64,000 bases of DNA from the NCBI RefSeq assembly GCF_003967355.1, contig NZ_BIFH01000017.1:440693-504692 (forward strand). The letters run 5' to 3'. The position numbers and the translations under genes are program-made. This stretch comes from Embleya hyalina (GTDB lineage: Bacteria > Actinomycetota > Actinomycetes > Streptomycetales > Streptomycetaceae). Shown here one piece after another: positions 17,878-26,530 of this stretch (position 1 is the first letter of the stretch; every line of letters begins with the position of its first letter). The notes beneath the pieces were generated by a model. It worked only from the letters and a program-made list of their open reading frames with translations, was not told the DNA's origin and did not search any database.

Positions 17878-18046
17878 CCGCCTACCGGGTTAGCTGACGG
17901 GTTCGGGCGGAAGAAGGCGCCCTACGGTGCCGGAGCACCGATTCACCCCAAGGGACTGCGAGGGTCCCCGGTTCCGGCTTCGCGTCGCGACGACCGTGGT
18001 TGCCCACCGTCACCGAAACCCGTCACCGAATTCGGCGGAGGCGATC
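17878..18046 (-). ncRNA. Cyclic-di-AMP riboswitch (ydaO/yuaA class)
   Basis: The leader of the NlpC/P60 gene contains the conserved blocks of this riboswitch in order on the minus strand: GCCGAATTCGG, GGGGACC, GGGGTGAATC, CCGTAGGG, CTTCCGCCCGAACCC, GTCAGCTAACC and GGTAGGCGG, then GGAAGGAGA as the ribosome site. In Streptomyces this class controls cell-wall hydrolases, turning them off when c-di-AMP is high. Exact ends are approximate. Confidence 0.88.
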
Positions 18047-18370
18047 GTGTCGACCGGGTGGCCGACCTCGAGCCGATCGCCTGCCGCAGAACACTAGTCA
18101 CACGCGTGTCAGGACCATCACCATTGGCCTTCACATTGCCAAAACTTTACCAATGTCGCCGTTTCCATCTCCGCGTATCACGGGAAAAGCGCCCTGATTC
18201 CCTAAAGTCGATCTTGATCCCTTTTGCCGATCTTTAACGGCATTCGACCGGTGCGCGAGGCGTGGACCGCCGCCGGCTAGGCTGCCGGACGGCGGCGGCG
18301 GTCTCCGCGTCGACGCCGAGAACGCCGGCCGGGTGCCCGCCGGGCGATGATCGACGAGGGGTTGTACGAC
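18047..18370. other. Intergenic region upstream of the riboswitch
   Basis: About 320 bases between the riboswitch and the small membrane-protein gene. No ORF is supported. The stretch 18120-18240 is unusually AT-rich for this genome and probably holds the divergent promoters. No clear -35/-10 pair could be assigned. Confidence 0.5.
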
Positions 18371-18727
18371 GTGGACGTTCTGCGGCAGATCCTGCTGGTG
18401 CTGCACATCGTGGGCATCGCGGCCCTGCTCGGCGGCTTCCTCACCCAGATGTCCGCGCTGCGCACCGGCGACGTGCGGATCGTGCCCGCGATGACGCACG
18501 GCGCGCTGACCATGCTCGTCACCGGCCTGGCCCTGGTGGGTGTGGTGCAGTCCGGCCTGGACCGGGACGTGGACACCGCCAAGATCGGCACCAAGCTCGG
18601 CATCCTGCTGGTCGTCCTGCTGCTGGTGTGGGGCAACCGCGCCGCGGACCGGGTGTCCGCGCGCGTCCTCGGCGCGATCGGCCTGCTGACCGTGGCGAAC
18701 ATCGCCATCGCCGTCATGTGGACCTGA
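18371..18727 (+). CDS. Four-helix integral membrane protein
   Basis: A 118-residue protein made almost wholly of four hydrophobic segments (about residues 5-25, 40-62, 72-90 and 97-117). No enzyme motif is seen. The GTG at 18371 has a GAGGGG site nine bases upstream; an ATG at 18347 in the same frame is the alternative. It is convergent with the PIG-L gene, with only 19 bases between stops. Function unknown. Confidence 0.7.
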   Translation: MDVLRQILLVLHIVGIAALLGGFLTQMSALRTGDVRIVPAMTHGALTMLVTGLALVGVVQSGLDRDVDTAKIGTKLGILLVVLLLVWGNRAADRVSARVLGAIGLLTVANIAIAVMWT

Positions 18728-18746
18728 GCCGCGGGTCCCGCCGCCG

Positions 18747-19466
18747 CTACCGGGTGTCCACCACCCGGAACACCTCGGCCATCCGCCCGGCGCCCAGTTC
18801 GAACCGCGCCGCGTTGCCCTCCAGCATCGACACGACGTGCTCCCGCAGCTCCGGCAGATGGCTCGTCTGGCTCTCGTGCGACAGCAGCGCCGCGATCTTG
18901 CGCTCGAACACCTCCGTCACGTCCACCGCGTGGTTCGGCGCGGCGGTCGGCGACAGCCAGGTCTCCGGCACCGTCCACTCCTTCAGCCCCTCCGCCTCCA
19001 GCAGCTCGGGATGGGCGAACGGGTTGCGCGCGTCCGGATAGATCGCCCGCATCGCCGCCTCGCCGGCCTCCAGGTGATCCGGGTGGCTCGGCGCCAGCCG
19101 GGACCAGTCCCGCTCCGGACTCGGGATCACCATGCGCTGCGGGCGCACCTGCCGGATCACCCGACTGATGTCGCGCCGCAGTTCCATGGAGACCGCCACG
19201 CGCCCGTCCGGATACCCCAGCCAGTACAGCTGCCGCACCCCCACGTGCGCCGCCGCCGCGTTCTGCTCGGCCCGCCGGATCCCGCCGATCTCCGACCGGG
19301 GCACCGCCGGATCGAACCCGCCCGCGTCCCCGTCGGTGACCAGGCAGTAGCTCACCTCGATGCCCGCCTCGGTCCACGTGGCGACCGTCCCCGCCGCCCC
19401 GAAGTCGATGTCGTCCGGGTGCGCGGCCAGCACCAGGACCCGCTCCACGTCGCGATCGTCCAGCAC
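18747..19466 (-). CDS. PIG-L family deacetylase
   Basis: A 239-residue LmbE/PIG-L protein. The zinc motif AHPDD is at 15-19, and the second zinc His is probably in SHPDH near 110. These enzymes remove acetyl groups from N-acetylglucosamine-type sugars or conjugates; mycothiol biosynthesis and detoxification enzymes belong here, but this copy lacks features to choose among them. Start: GTG at 19466 with AAGGGAG six bases upstream. It is divergent from pcrA across 180 bases. Confidence 0.82.
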   Translation of the reverse strand: MLDDRDVERVLVLAAHPDDIDFGAAGTVATWTEAGIEVSYCLVTDGDAGGFDPAVPRSEIGGIRRAEQNAAAAHVGVRQLYWLGYPDGRVAVSMELRRDISRVIRQVRPQRMVIPSPERDWSRLAPSHPDHLEAGEAAMRAIYPDARNPFAHPELLEAEGLKEWTVPETWLSPTAAPNHAVDVTEVFERKIAALLSHESQTSHLPELREHVVSMLEGNAARFELGAGRMAEVFRVVDTR

Positions 19467-19646
19467 GATGTACTCCCTTGATCCGACTCGATCCGACTCC
19501 ATCCGCCGGGCCGGGCGACCGGTGGTCGGCCGATCCCGGTCGACCCGATGTCCGACGGCGCGAAGATGGTTGTCGGCGCAATGATCCCTGGCCGCGACAA
19601 CGGCCCGGGCACGACCCGCCCGACACCCACCTAGACTCGGGGAACG

Positions 19647-22163
19647 ATGAGCAGCCTCTTCGACGACATCCCCCTGCCCGGTTTCGACACCGCGGCCAAG
19701 AAGTCCCCCGCCGGCTCCGCGGACGAGATCCCGCTGCCGCCCGAGCCGGACGAGAACCACGTGTACGGCCTGCCGGAGGACTATCCGGACGACCTGTACG
19801 AGGGGCAATACGCGCCGCCGCCCGAGCCGCGCGACGCCTACTACCGCAACGGCGCCCCGCGCCCCGTGGTGGACCCGGCCCGACTGCTCGACGGGATGAA
19901 CCCGCAACAGCGCGCCGCGGTCGTGCACGAGGGGTCCCCGCTGCTCATCGTGGCGGGCGCGGGCTCCGGCAAGACCCGCGTACTGACCCACCGCATCGCC
20001 CACCTGCTCGCCTCCCGCCACGTGCACCCCGGCGAGATCCTGGCGATCACCTTCACCAACAAGGCCGCCGCCGAGATGCGCGACCGGGTCGAGGCACTGG
20101 TCGGCCCGCGCACCAAGGCGATGTGGGTGTCCACCTTCCACTCGGCCTGCGTACGCATCCTGCGGCAGCAGTACAAGAAGCTCGGCATGAGCTCGTCGTT
20201 CTCCATCTACGACTCGGCCGACCAGCAGCGGCTGATGGCGATGGTCTGCCGCGACCTCGACCTGGACCCGAAGAAGTTCCCGCCGCGCAAGTTCAACGCG
20301 CAGGTGTCCAACCTCAAGAACGAACTGATCGACCACGAGGACTTCGCGGCCAAGGCGATCAACGAGTCCGAGCGCATACTGGCGCAGGCCTACACGATGT
20401 ACCAGGAACGGCTGCGCCAGGCCAACGCGCTCGACTTCGACGACCTGATCATGACCACGGTGCACCTGCTCCAGGCGTTCCCGGACGTCGCGGAGCACTA
20501 CCGGCGGCGGTTCCGGCACGTGCTGGTGGACGAGTACCAGGACACCAACCACGCGCAGTACACGCTGGTCCGCGAACTGGTCGGCGGCGCGGCCGGCAGC
20601 GGCCCGCGCCTGACGGTGGACGGCGAGTTGGTCAACCCCGCCGAGGCCGGGCTCGTCGGGCTCGAACCGGCCGAGTTGTGCGTGGTCGGCGACGCGGACC
20701 AGTCGATCTACGCGTTCCGCGGCGCGACCATCCGCAACATCCTCGACTTCGAGGCCGACTACCCGAACGCCACCACGATCCTGCTGGAGCAGAACTACCG
20801 CTCCACGCAGACCATCCTGAGCGCGGCCAACGCGGTGATCGAGCGCAACAGCAACCGGCGCGCGAAGAACCTGTGGACCGACGCCGGCGCCGGCACCCCC
20901 ATCGTCGGCTACGTCGCGGACGACGAGCACGACGAGGCGCAGTTCGTCGCCGACGAGGTGGACCGCCTCACCGACGCGGGCCACACCAAGCCGGGACAGG
21001 TCGCGGTGTTCTACCGGACCAACGCCCAGTCCCGCGTCTTCGAGGAGGTCTTCATCCGGGTCGGCCTGCCGTACAAGGTCGTCGGCGGCGTGCGCTTCTA
21101 CGAGCGCCGCGAGGTCCGCGACGTGCTCGCCTACCTGCGCCTGCTGGCCAACCCCGACGACACGGTCTCGCTGCGCCGGATCCTGAACGTGCCCAAGCGC
21201 GGCATCGGCGACCGGGCCGAGGCGTGCCTGGACGTGCTCGCGACGCGCGACCGCATCCCGTTCGCCCAGGCGCTGCGCCGGGCCGACGACGCGCCGGGGC
21301 TGGCCAAGCGCTCGGCCAACGCGGTCAAGGGCTTCGTCCGGCTCCTGGACGACCTCACCGCGGTGGTGGACGGCGGCGCGGGGCCCGCGACCGTCCTGGA
21401 GGCGATCCTGGAACAGAGCGGCTACCTCGCCGAGTTGCAGGCGTCCAGTGACCCGCAGGACGAGACCCGGATCGAAAACCTTCAGGAACTCGCGGCGGTG
21501 GCACTGGAGTTCGAGCAGGCCCAGGCTCAGGAGGGCGGCTCGGGCACGCTCGCCGACTTCCTGGAGCGGGTCTCGCTGGTGGCCGACTCCGACCAGATCC
21601 CCACCGACGCCGAGGACGGCGGCGTGGTCACCCTGATGACCCTGCACACCGCCAAGGGCCTGGAGTTCCCCACGGTGTTCCTCACCGGCCTGGAGGACGG
21701 CGTCTTCCCGCACATGCGCTCGCTCGGCGACGCGAAGGAGTTGGAGGAGGAGCGCCGGCTGGCCTACGTCGGCATCACCCGCGCCCGCGAGCGGCTCTAC
21801 GTCACGCTGGCGAAGATGCGCAGCGCGTGGGGCGCGCCGTCGTACAACCCGCCGTCCCGCTTCCTGACCGAACTGCCGGAGAAACTGGTCGACTGGCGCG
21901 GCACCTCGCCGTCGGCGGCCAAGGCGATGTCGGCGACGAAGTCGACGGTCGGCTCGCGCGGCGGCTTCGGCAAGGGCGCGCAGATCAAGGAACGCCCGGC
22001 CATCGCGCTGGCCCCGGGCGATCGGGTCACCCACGACAAGTTCGGCCTGGGCACGGTGGTGTCCACCGCCGAGACCGGTGACAAGGCGAAGGCCACCATC
22101 GATTTCGGCGCGGGCGGCGAGAAGACCCTGCTGCTGCGCTACGCGCCGGTGCAGAAGTTGTAG
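19647..22163 (+). CDS. pcrA: ATP-dependent DNA helicase PcrA (UvrD type)
   Basis: An 838-residue superfamily 1A helicase. After about 85 acidic, Pro-rich residues typical of actinobacterial PcrA, the motifs come in order: Q-motif MNPQQRAAV, Walker A AGAGSGKT near 103, TFTNKAAAEM, VDEYQDTN near 294, GDADQSIYAFRGA, QNYRST, TLHTAKGLEF and YVGITRAR. The last 60 residues form the Tudor-like domain found in PcrA (LAPGDRVTHDKFG). It unwinds DNA in repair and clears RecA or stalled transcription complexes. ATG at 19647; a 16-bp hairpin follows the gene. Confidence 0.95.
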   Translation: MSSLFDDIPLPGFDTAAKKSPAGSADEIPLPPEPDENHVYGLPEDYPDDLYEGQYAPPPEPRDAYYRNGAPRPVVDPARLLDGMNPQQRAAVVHEGSPLLIVAGAGSGKTRVLTHRIAHLLASRHVHPGEILAITFTNKAAAEMRDRVEALVGPRTKAMWVSTFHSACVRILRQQYKKLGMSSSFSIYDSADQQRLMAMVCRDLDLDPKKFPPRKFNAQVSNLKNELIDHEDFAAKAINESERILAQAYTMYQERLRQANALDFDDLIMTTVHLLQAFPDVAEHYRRRFRHVLVDEYQDTNHAQYTLVRELVGGAAGSGPRLTVDGELVNPAEAGLVGLEPAELCVVGDADQSIYAFRGATIRNILDFEADYPNATTILLEQNYRSTQTILSAANAVIERNSNRRAKNLWTDAGAGTPIVGYVADDEHDEAQFVADEVDRLTDAGHTKPGQVAVFYRTNAQSRVFEEVFIRVGLPYKVVGGVRFYERREVRDVLAYLRLLANPDDTVSLRRILNVPKRGIGDRAEACLDVLATRDRIPFAQALRRADDAPGLAKRSANAVKGFVRLLDDLTAVVDGGAGPATVLEAILEQSGYLAELQASSDPQDETRIENLQELAAVALEFEQAQAQEGGSGTLADFLERVSLVADSDQIPTDAEDGGVVTLMTLHTAKGLEFPTVFLTGLEDGVFPHMRSLGDAKELEEERRLAYVGITRARERLYVTLAKMRSAWGAPSYNPPSRFLTELPEKLVDWRGTSPSAAKAMSATKSTVGSRGGFGKGAQIKERPAIALAPGDRVTHDKFGLGTVVSTAETGDKAKATIDFGAGGEKTLLLRYAPVQKL

Positions 22164-22178
22164 CGCCGGACGGGACGG

Positions 22179-22215
22179 ACGCGGGCCGGGTCGATGTCCT
22201 CGACCCGGCCCGCGT
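22179..22215. terminator. Hairpin after pcrA
   Basis: A 16-bp perfect stem (22179-22194 with 22200-22215) and 5-base loop between the convergent stops of pcrA and the membrane-protein gene. Confidence 0.8.
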
Positions 22216-22231
22216 GCGTATCCCGGTGCGG

Positions 22232-23470
22232 TCAGCCCGCGATCTGGATCTCGTACGGCGCCGACTCCACGCCGGAGGCGGAGACCACGCACAGCTCCAC
22301 CCGGCCCGGCTCCACGTCGACCGGGACCGGGACGACCACGCACGCGTCGGAGGGGTTGGCGAAGCCGGTGTCGGCCGGGATCAGCGGGGCGTGCACGTGG
22401 ACCGCGCCGAACTTGACCACCACGCGCGCCAGCAGGTCCGCCTCGTGCGAGCCGCCCGCCGCCAGGTTGATCCCGCGCACCTCGATGTCGTCGCCCTGGC
22501 GGACCGCGGAGTCCAGGTCGCCGCGCGTGCGCACGCGCACCACGGACAGGATCACCGGGCGGTCGTTCTCCGCCAGCTTGCCGGCGAGGTAGGTGACCAC
22601 CGAGACCACGGCGAGCGCGACCAGCGTGGCCGGGATGTCCGGGAGCCGATCGGGGTCGCGGGCCAGGCCGACCACGACGAAGCCGACCGCGACCAGGTTG
22701 ACCAGGACGTACTGGGCGTCCACGAACGAGGCCCGGCCCGCGTCGTCGGTGACCAGGTCGCGCAGCGAGGCCTGGTCGGCGCGGAGCTTCTGGAGCACCC
22801 GGCGGCCGACCTTGTCGCCGACGATCCGGCGCACCGCCACCGCGGCCAGCAGCGGCGCGGTCACCAGGGTGATCTGGTCGAGCGCGACATCGCCCAGCCG
22901 ATCCAGCAGCCGGTCCCGGTCGCCGTCCCCGGAGGCGGCGGCGAGCCGCATGCCCAGGAAGGCGAAGCAGTACATCAGCGCCACCATCCACAGCGCGGCG
23001 ACCGCCTTGGAGGTGGACAGGCGCCCGTCCAGGCCCCGTACGGGCGCGAACACGCCGCCCCCGGCCCGGGCGGCCCAGCCGACCACGCTGAGCGCTCCGG
23101 CGACCACCACGGCCGCCACGATCCCGGCGGTGCGGGATCCGGTCCAGCCCGCGCCGATCGCGGTCAGCGCCTGCACCAGGACGAGCACGGCGACCAGGAA
23201 CCACAGCACGATCAGCGCACGACCGCCGAGCACCTGCAGCCAGGCCCGCCCCTGGGCCCGCCGCATGGCGGCCAAGTCCTGGGCCTTGCCCCGCAGTTCG
23301 TCGGAGATCCACTGGCGCGCGCCGCCGTCGGAGTGGGCGACCGCCGAGGGCACCCCCTCCTTGCGGGCGAGCGCCCGCCGCAGCGTCTCGAAATCGGCGA
23401 CGGTCCTGCGGTATTCCTCCCGGACCACGCAATGACAGTCCGGTCCGTGCACACCGACACCGTGCGCCAC
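22232..23470 (-). CDS. Membrane protein with C-terminal IPT/TIG-like domain
   Basis: A protein of about 412 residues. The N-terminus contains His/Cys (GPDCHC), then a charged region (about 30-80), six hydrophobic helices (from about 85 to 310) and a C-terminal beta-rich domain of about 95 residues (GDDIEVRGINLA, VELCVVSASGV) like an IPT/TIG immunoglobulin fold. The GTG at 23470 has a GAGGG site about nine bases upstream; an ATG at 23533 is the alternative. Function unknown. A strong hairpin separates it from pcrA. Confidence 0.65.
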   Translation of the reverse strand: MAHGVGVHGPDCHCVVREEYRRTVADFETLRRALARKEGVPSAVAHSDGGARQWISDELRGKAQDLAAMRRAQGRAWLQVLGGRALIVLWFLVAVLVLVQALTAIGAGWTGSRTAGIVAAVVVAGALSVVGWAARAGGGVFAPVRGLDGRLSTSKAVAALWMVALMYCFAFLGMRLAAASGDGDRDRLLDRLGDVALDQITLVTAPLLAAVAVRRIVGDKVGRRVLQKLRADQASLRDLVTDDAGRASFVDAQYVLVNLVAVGFVVVGLARDPDRLPDIPATLVALAVVSVVTYLAGKLAENDRPVILSVVRVRTRGDLDSAVRQGDDIEVRGINLAAGGSHEADLLARVVVKFGAVHVHAPLIPADTGFANPSDACVVVPVPVDVEPGRVELCVVSASGVESAPYEIQIAG

Positions 23471-23762
23471 TTCGCCACGCCCTCCCCACCACCACATACG
23501 AACGTGCTCGTTCAGCGGCACATTGTGCCGCATCCGAGAGGGGCGTACCGGCCCGGTCCGGCGATCGCGCGCAATCTCGATCGAAGACCCGCCGCGAGGC
23601 CAACCCCCGTGTCCCACAAGGCGGTCCGCCGGCTCGTCGACCCGGCCGCGACGAACTCCGGGAACGCCGCCGGCCCCCGTCCGAAATCGGGCGGAGGCCG
23701 GCGAAGCACACACGATCGGGATCAACCCGGATCGAGCGGATCGAGCGGATCGACGCGGGAGG

Positions 23763-25352
23763 CTACTCCCACTCGATGGTGCCCGGGGGCTTGCTCGTCA
23801 CGTCGAGGGTGACCCGGTTGATCTCCCGGACCTCGTTGGTGATCCGGTTGGAGATCCGGGCCAGCAGGTCGTAGGGCAGGCGCGACCAGTCGGCGGTCAT
23901 GGCGTCCTCCGAGGACACCGGACGCAACACGATCGGGTGACCGTAGGTGCGGCCGTCGCCCTGGACGCCGACCGAGCGCACGTCGGCGAGCAGCACCACG
24001 GGGCACTGCCAGATCTCCCGGTCGAGCCCGGCCCGGGACAACTCCTCGCGGGCGATCGCGTCCGCCTCGCGCAGGATCTCCAGCCGGTCGGCGGTGACCT
24101 CGCCGATGATCCGGATCCCCAGGCCGGGGCCCGGGAACGGCTGCCGCCAGACGATCTCGGACGGCAGGCCCAACTGCTCGCCGACCGCGCGCACCTCGTC
24201 CTTGAACAACTTGCGCAGCGGCTCGATCAGCTTGAACTGGAGGTCCTCGGGCAGCCCGCCGACGTTGTGGTGCGACTTGATGTTCGCGGTGCCGGTGCCG
24301 CCGCCGGACTCGACCACGTCCGGGTAGAGCGTGCCCTGGACCAGGAACTCGACCTCCTCGCCGTGCGCGCCGGCCTCGGCGACCACCTCGGCGGCGGCCT
24401 GCTCGAAGACCCGGATGAACTCGCGCCCGATGATCTTCCGCTTCTCCTCGGGGTCGGTCACCCCGGCGAGCGCGGACAGGAAGCGCTCCTGGGCGTCGAC
24501 CACCTTGAGCGAGACCCCGGTGGCCGCGACGTAGTCCCGCTCGACCTGCTCGGGCTCGCCCTTGCGCAGCAGACCGTGGTCGACGAACACGCAGGTGAGC
24601 TTGTCGCCCACAGCGCGCTGGACCAGGGCCGCGGCGACCGCGGAGTCGACCCCGCCGGACAGGCCGCAGATCACGTGCTTGTCGCCGACCCGCTCGCGGA
24701 TCAGCTCGACCTGCTCCTCGACGATGTTGACCATCGTCCAGTTCGCCGCGAGCTTCGCGCCCACCTTGAGGAAGCGCTCCAGGATCGCCTGGCCGTGCTC
24801 GCTGTGCATCACCTCGGGGTGGTACTGCACGCCGTACAGCCGCGCCTCGTCGTTCTCGATCGCGGCGACCGGCGCGCCCGCGCTGGTCGCGGTGACCGTG
24901 AAGCCGGCCGGCGCGGCGGAGACCGAGTCGCCGTGCGACATCCACACCGACAGGTCGGTGGGCAGCCCGTCGAACAGGGTGCTCTCCGTGCCGGTCACGG
25001 TCAGCGGGGTGGCGCCGAACTCGGCGAGACCGGTCTTCTCGACCACCCCGCCCAGGGTCTGCGCCATGGCCTGGAAGCCGTAGCAGATGCCGAGCACCGG
25101 AACGCCGGCCGTGAACAGCGCCGGGTCGATGCTGGGCGCCTCGTCCGCGTACACCGAGGAGGGGCCGCCGGACAGGATGATCGCGGCCGGGCGCTTCGCG
25201 AGCATCTCCGGCACGGGCATGCTGTGCGGCACGATCTCGCTGTATACACGCGCCTCGCGCACCCGGCGGGCGATGAGCTGGGCGTACTGGGCGCCGAAGT
25301 CGACGACGAGGACGGTTTCGGTGCCGCCTCCGTCCGGGCTGGCAAAGGTCAC
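23763..25352 (-). CDS. guaA: GMP synthase (glutamine-hydrolysing)
   Basis: A 529-residue GuaA. The glutaminase domain (about 12-205) has the catalytic Cys-90 in GICYGFQ and the HPE dyad in YHPEVMHSE. The ATP-pyrophosphatase domain has the P-loop [10 protein letters not shown] near 240, and the dimerisation domain ends with TIEWE, the usual GuaA terminus. It converts XMP, glutamine and ATP to GMP, completing the path that GuaB starts. GTG start at 25352 with GGAAGG upstream. It is divergent from the leader ORF of chorismate mutase. Confidence 0.97.
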   Translation of the reverse strand: MTFASPDGGGTETVLVVDFGAQYAQLIARRVREARVYSEIVPHSMPVPEMLAKRPAAIILSGGPSSVYADEAPSIDPALFTAGVPVLGICYGFQAMAQTLGGVVEKTGLAEFGATPLTVTGTESTLFDGLPTDLSVWMSHGDSVSAAPAGFTVTATSAGAPVAAIENDEARLYGVQYHPEVMHSEHGQAILERFLKVGAKLAANWTMVNIVEEQVELIRERVGDKHVICGLSGGVDSAVAAALVQRAVGDKLTCVFVDHGLLRKGEPEQVERDYVAATGVSLKVVDAQERFLSALAGVTDPEEKRKIIGREFIRVFEQAAAEVVAEAGAHGEEVEFLVQGTLYPDVVESGGGTGTANIKSHHNVGGLPEDLQFKLIEPLRKLFKDEVRAVGEQLGLPSEIVWRQPFPGPGLGIRIIGEVTADRLEILREADAIAREELSRAGLDREIWQCPVVLLADVRSVGVQGDGRTYGHPIVLRPVSSEDAMTADWSRLPYDLLARISNRITNEVREINRVTLDVTSKPPGTIEWE

Positions 25353-25446
25353 GAGGGGCCTTCCGGCGAAGCGAAAAAGGGGTGTACGCCGATTCTACCG
25401 GCGTCGCGCGGGTGACCCCGGCTGGTGCCCGCTCCCGCCGTCGCGG

Positions 25447-25452
25447 CATACT
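25447..25452 (+). promoter_or_regulatory. Possible -10 element of a leaderless transcript
   Basis: CATACT sits six bases before the ATG at 25459, the spacing expected if transcription starts at the start codon. No good -35 is visible. Inferred only. Confidence 0.4.
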
Positions 25453-25458
25453 GACGCC

Positions 25459-25530
25459 ATGTCCTCGTTCGGCGTGACGCACGGCTTTAGCCATGGCACC
25501 GGGATCCCCGGCGCCACCGTCACCGCCTGA
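25459..25530 (+). CDS. Putative 23-residue leader peptide
   Basis: A short ORF reading MSSFGVTHGFSHGTGIPGAT then VTA and a stop. It has no ribosome site but lies just behind a -10-like element, suggesting leaderless translation. It includes a TTT codon, rare in such genomes. A strong hairpin lies between its stop and the chorismate mutase start, a layout resembling attenuation. No run of codons for a single aromatic residue is present (only two Phe). It may be a real leader or chance. Confidence 0.4.
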   Translation: MSSFGVTHGFSHGTGIPGATVTA

Positions 25531-25552
25531 ACGCGGCACCACCACAGGCAGA

Positions 25553-25589
25553 CGAAGACGCCCCGGGTCCGGTACCCGGGGCGTCTTCG
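25553..25589 (+). terminator. Hairpin upstream of chorismate mutase
   Basis: A perfect 16-bp stem (25553-25568 with 25574-25589) and 5-base loop. It lies after the leader ORF and before the chorismate mutase gene, all on the plus strand. It could end a short transcript or act as an attenuator. Confidence 0.7.
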
Positions 25590-25638
25590 CGTTCGTGTCG
25601 AGGCCCCCGGATCCGACCCCTTCCGGAGAGCAGGCCGC

Positions 25639-25923
25639 ATGGACGACACCACCACCCCGCCGCAGACGTCCGAGGACGTGATCGACGCGGGCCGCACCCG
25701 TATCGACGACCTCGACCGGCGGATCATCGCGCTGATCACCGAGCGGGTGGACATCTCCGCCGAGATCCAGCGGGTCCGCGTCGCGGCGGGCGGTGCCCGC
25801 GTGCAGTTGTCCCGCGAGATGGAGGTCATCGCCCGGTACCGCGAGGGGTTGGGCAAGCCGGGCACCACCGTCGCGCTGACCCTTCTGGAGTTGTGCCGCG
25901 GTCGGGTCGGCCCCCGGGCGTAA
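25639..25923 (+). CDS. Chorismate mutase (AroQ type)
   Basis: A 94-residue all-helical chorismate mutase. The long helix IDDLDRRIIALITERVDISA supplies active-site Arg and Asp residues. A second helical block follows with SREMEVIARYREG. It converts chorismate to prephenate for Phe and Tyr synthesis. The ATG follows a GGAGAG site. It is a stand-alone domain, not fused to prephenate dehydratase. Control may involve the upstream leader ORF and hairpin (inference). Confidence 0.88.
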   Translation: MDDTTTPPQTSEDVIDAGRTRIDDLDRRIIALITERVDISAEIQRVRVAAGGARVQLSREMEVIARYREGLGKPGTTVALTLLELCRGRVGPRA

Positions 25924-25956
25924 CCTCGTCGCGCCGGCGGTCGTTGTGACTGATGG

Positions 25957-26155
25957 CCGGCCCGCTTCATGCGCGGGCCGGGCACCGCAAGGCCGCCGAC
26001 GCGATGAGGCGCGCTCACCAGCGCGCCGTGGGACCTCGCGTTGGTGCCGTGACCGGGACGCAGGGGACAGCAACCGGTCACAACCCCGCCGGCGGCCGGT
26101 GTCGGGGACGCCCGACACCGGCCGCCGCGCCTTGGGTCGATCCACGGATCGACCC
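25957..26155. ncRNA. Candidate structured RNA in a convergent intergenic region
   Basis: The 607-base gap between the chorismate mutase and gabD2 stops contains successive helices: 25957-25965/25973-25981; an outer helix 25981-25986/26043-26048 enclosing 25999-26004/26036-26041 and 26008-26015/26020-26027; 26049-26056/26074-26081; a 16-bp terminator-like stem 26091-26106/26111-26126; and 26134-26142/26147-26155. The flanking genes converge, so a riboswitch for either is unlikely. A free RNA with its own terminator is possible. I do not recognise it as tmRNA, RNase P, SRP or 6S RNA. Strand undetermined. Confidence 0.45.
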
Positions 26156-26320
26156 CGGCGCGGCGGGCCTCGGCGTGCCCCATTCACCACGAATCCCACG
26201 TACCGCGAAAGCTGCGCAACGCGGATCTTTCACGCCAAAGCCGCCGGCAGCGCCAAGAGTAGCGGGATTCCCCACCCCCATCGGTGGTTCCGGCGAAGTG
26301 CGCGACCGACTCAAGGGCGT

Positions 26321-26351
26321 CCGGTTAGCGCAAATAATGATCATTAACCGG
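26321..26351. promoter_or_regulatory. Palindrome resembling a Fur/Zur-type operator
   Basis: Nested symmetry: CCGGTTA (26321-26327) with TAACCGG (26345-26351), and TAATGATCATTA (26335-26346). The surrounding 26200-26390 is AT-rich compared with the rest, and no gene is present. It may mark a promoter of an unannotated transcript. Confidence 0.4.
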
Positions 26352-26530
26352 TCGATAGATGTCATTTTGCCCCGAGTTGGCAGTCCCTTGCCCGGTCCCG
26401 CTCGACGAACGGAATTCACCCTTCCGCAGTCTCGCGCCCCGCGAGCCGCACACACGCCTGCCGGCGCGCGACGCGCGCGCCGGGTGTGGCGGGTGTGAGA
26501 CACCCGAGGACACCGACCCGACGGGTGGGG

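Noticed and set aside
19467..23711. Extension of the PIG-L frame to 1654 residues
   Set aside because: The extension is antisense to pcrA and has no domain; GTG at 19466 has a good ribosome site.
22214..23812. Plus-strand ORF of 532 residues opposite the six-helix membrane protein
   Set aside because: Composition is Arg/His/Gln-rich and typical of antisense frames; the minus-strand protein has clear transmembrane helices.
25940..26060. ZTP riboswitch or another known aptamer, because of TGTGACTGATGG near 25947
   Set aside because: The conserved 3' block of the ZTP class is missing and no downstream gene fits.
25924..26160. Riboswitch for chorismate mutase or gabD2
   Set aside because: The region lies downstream of both genes, which converge on it, so it cannot be in either leader.
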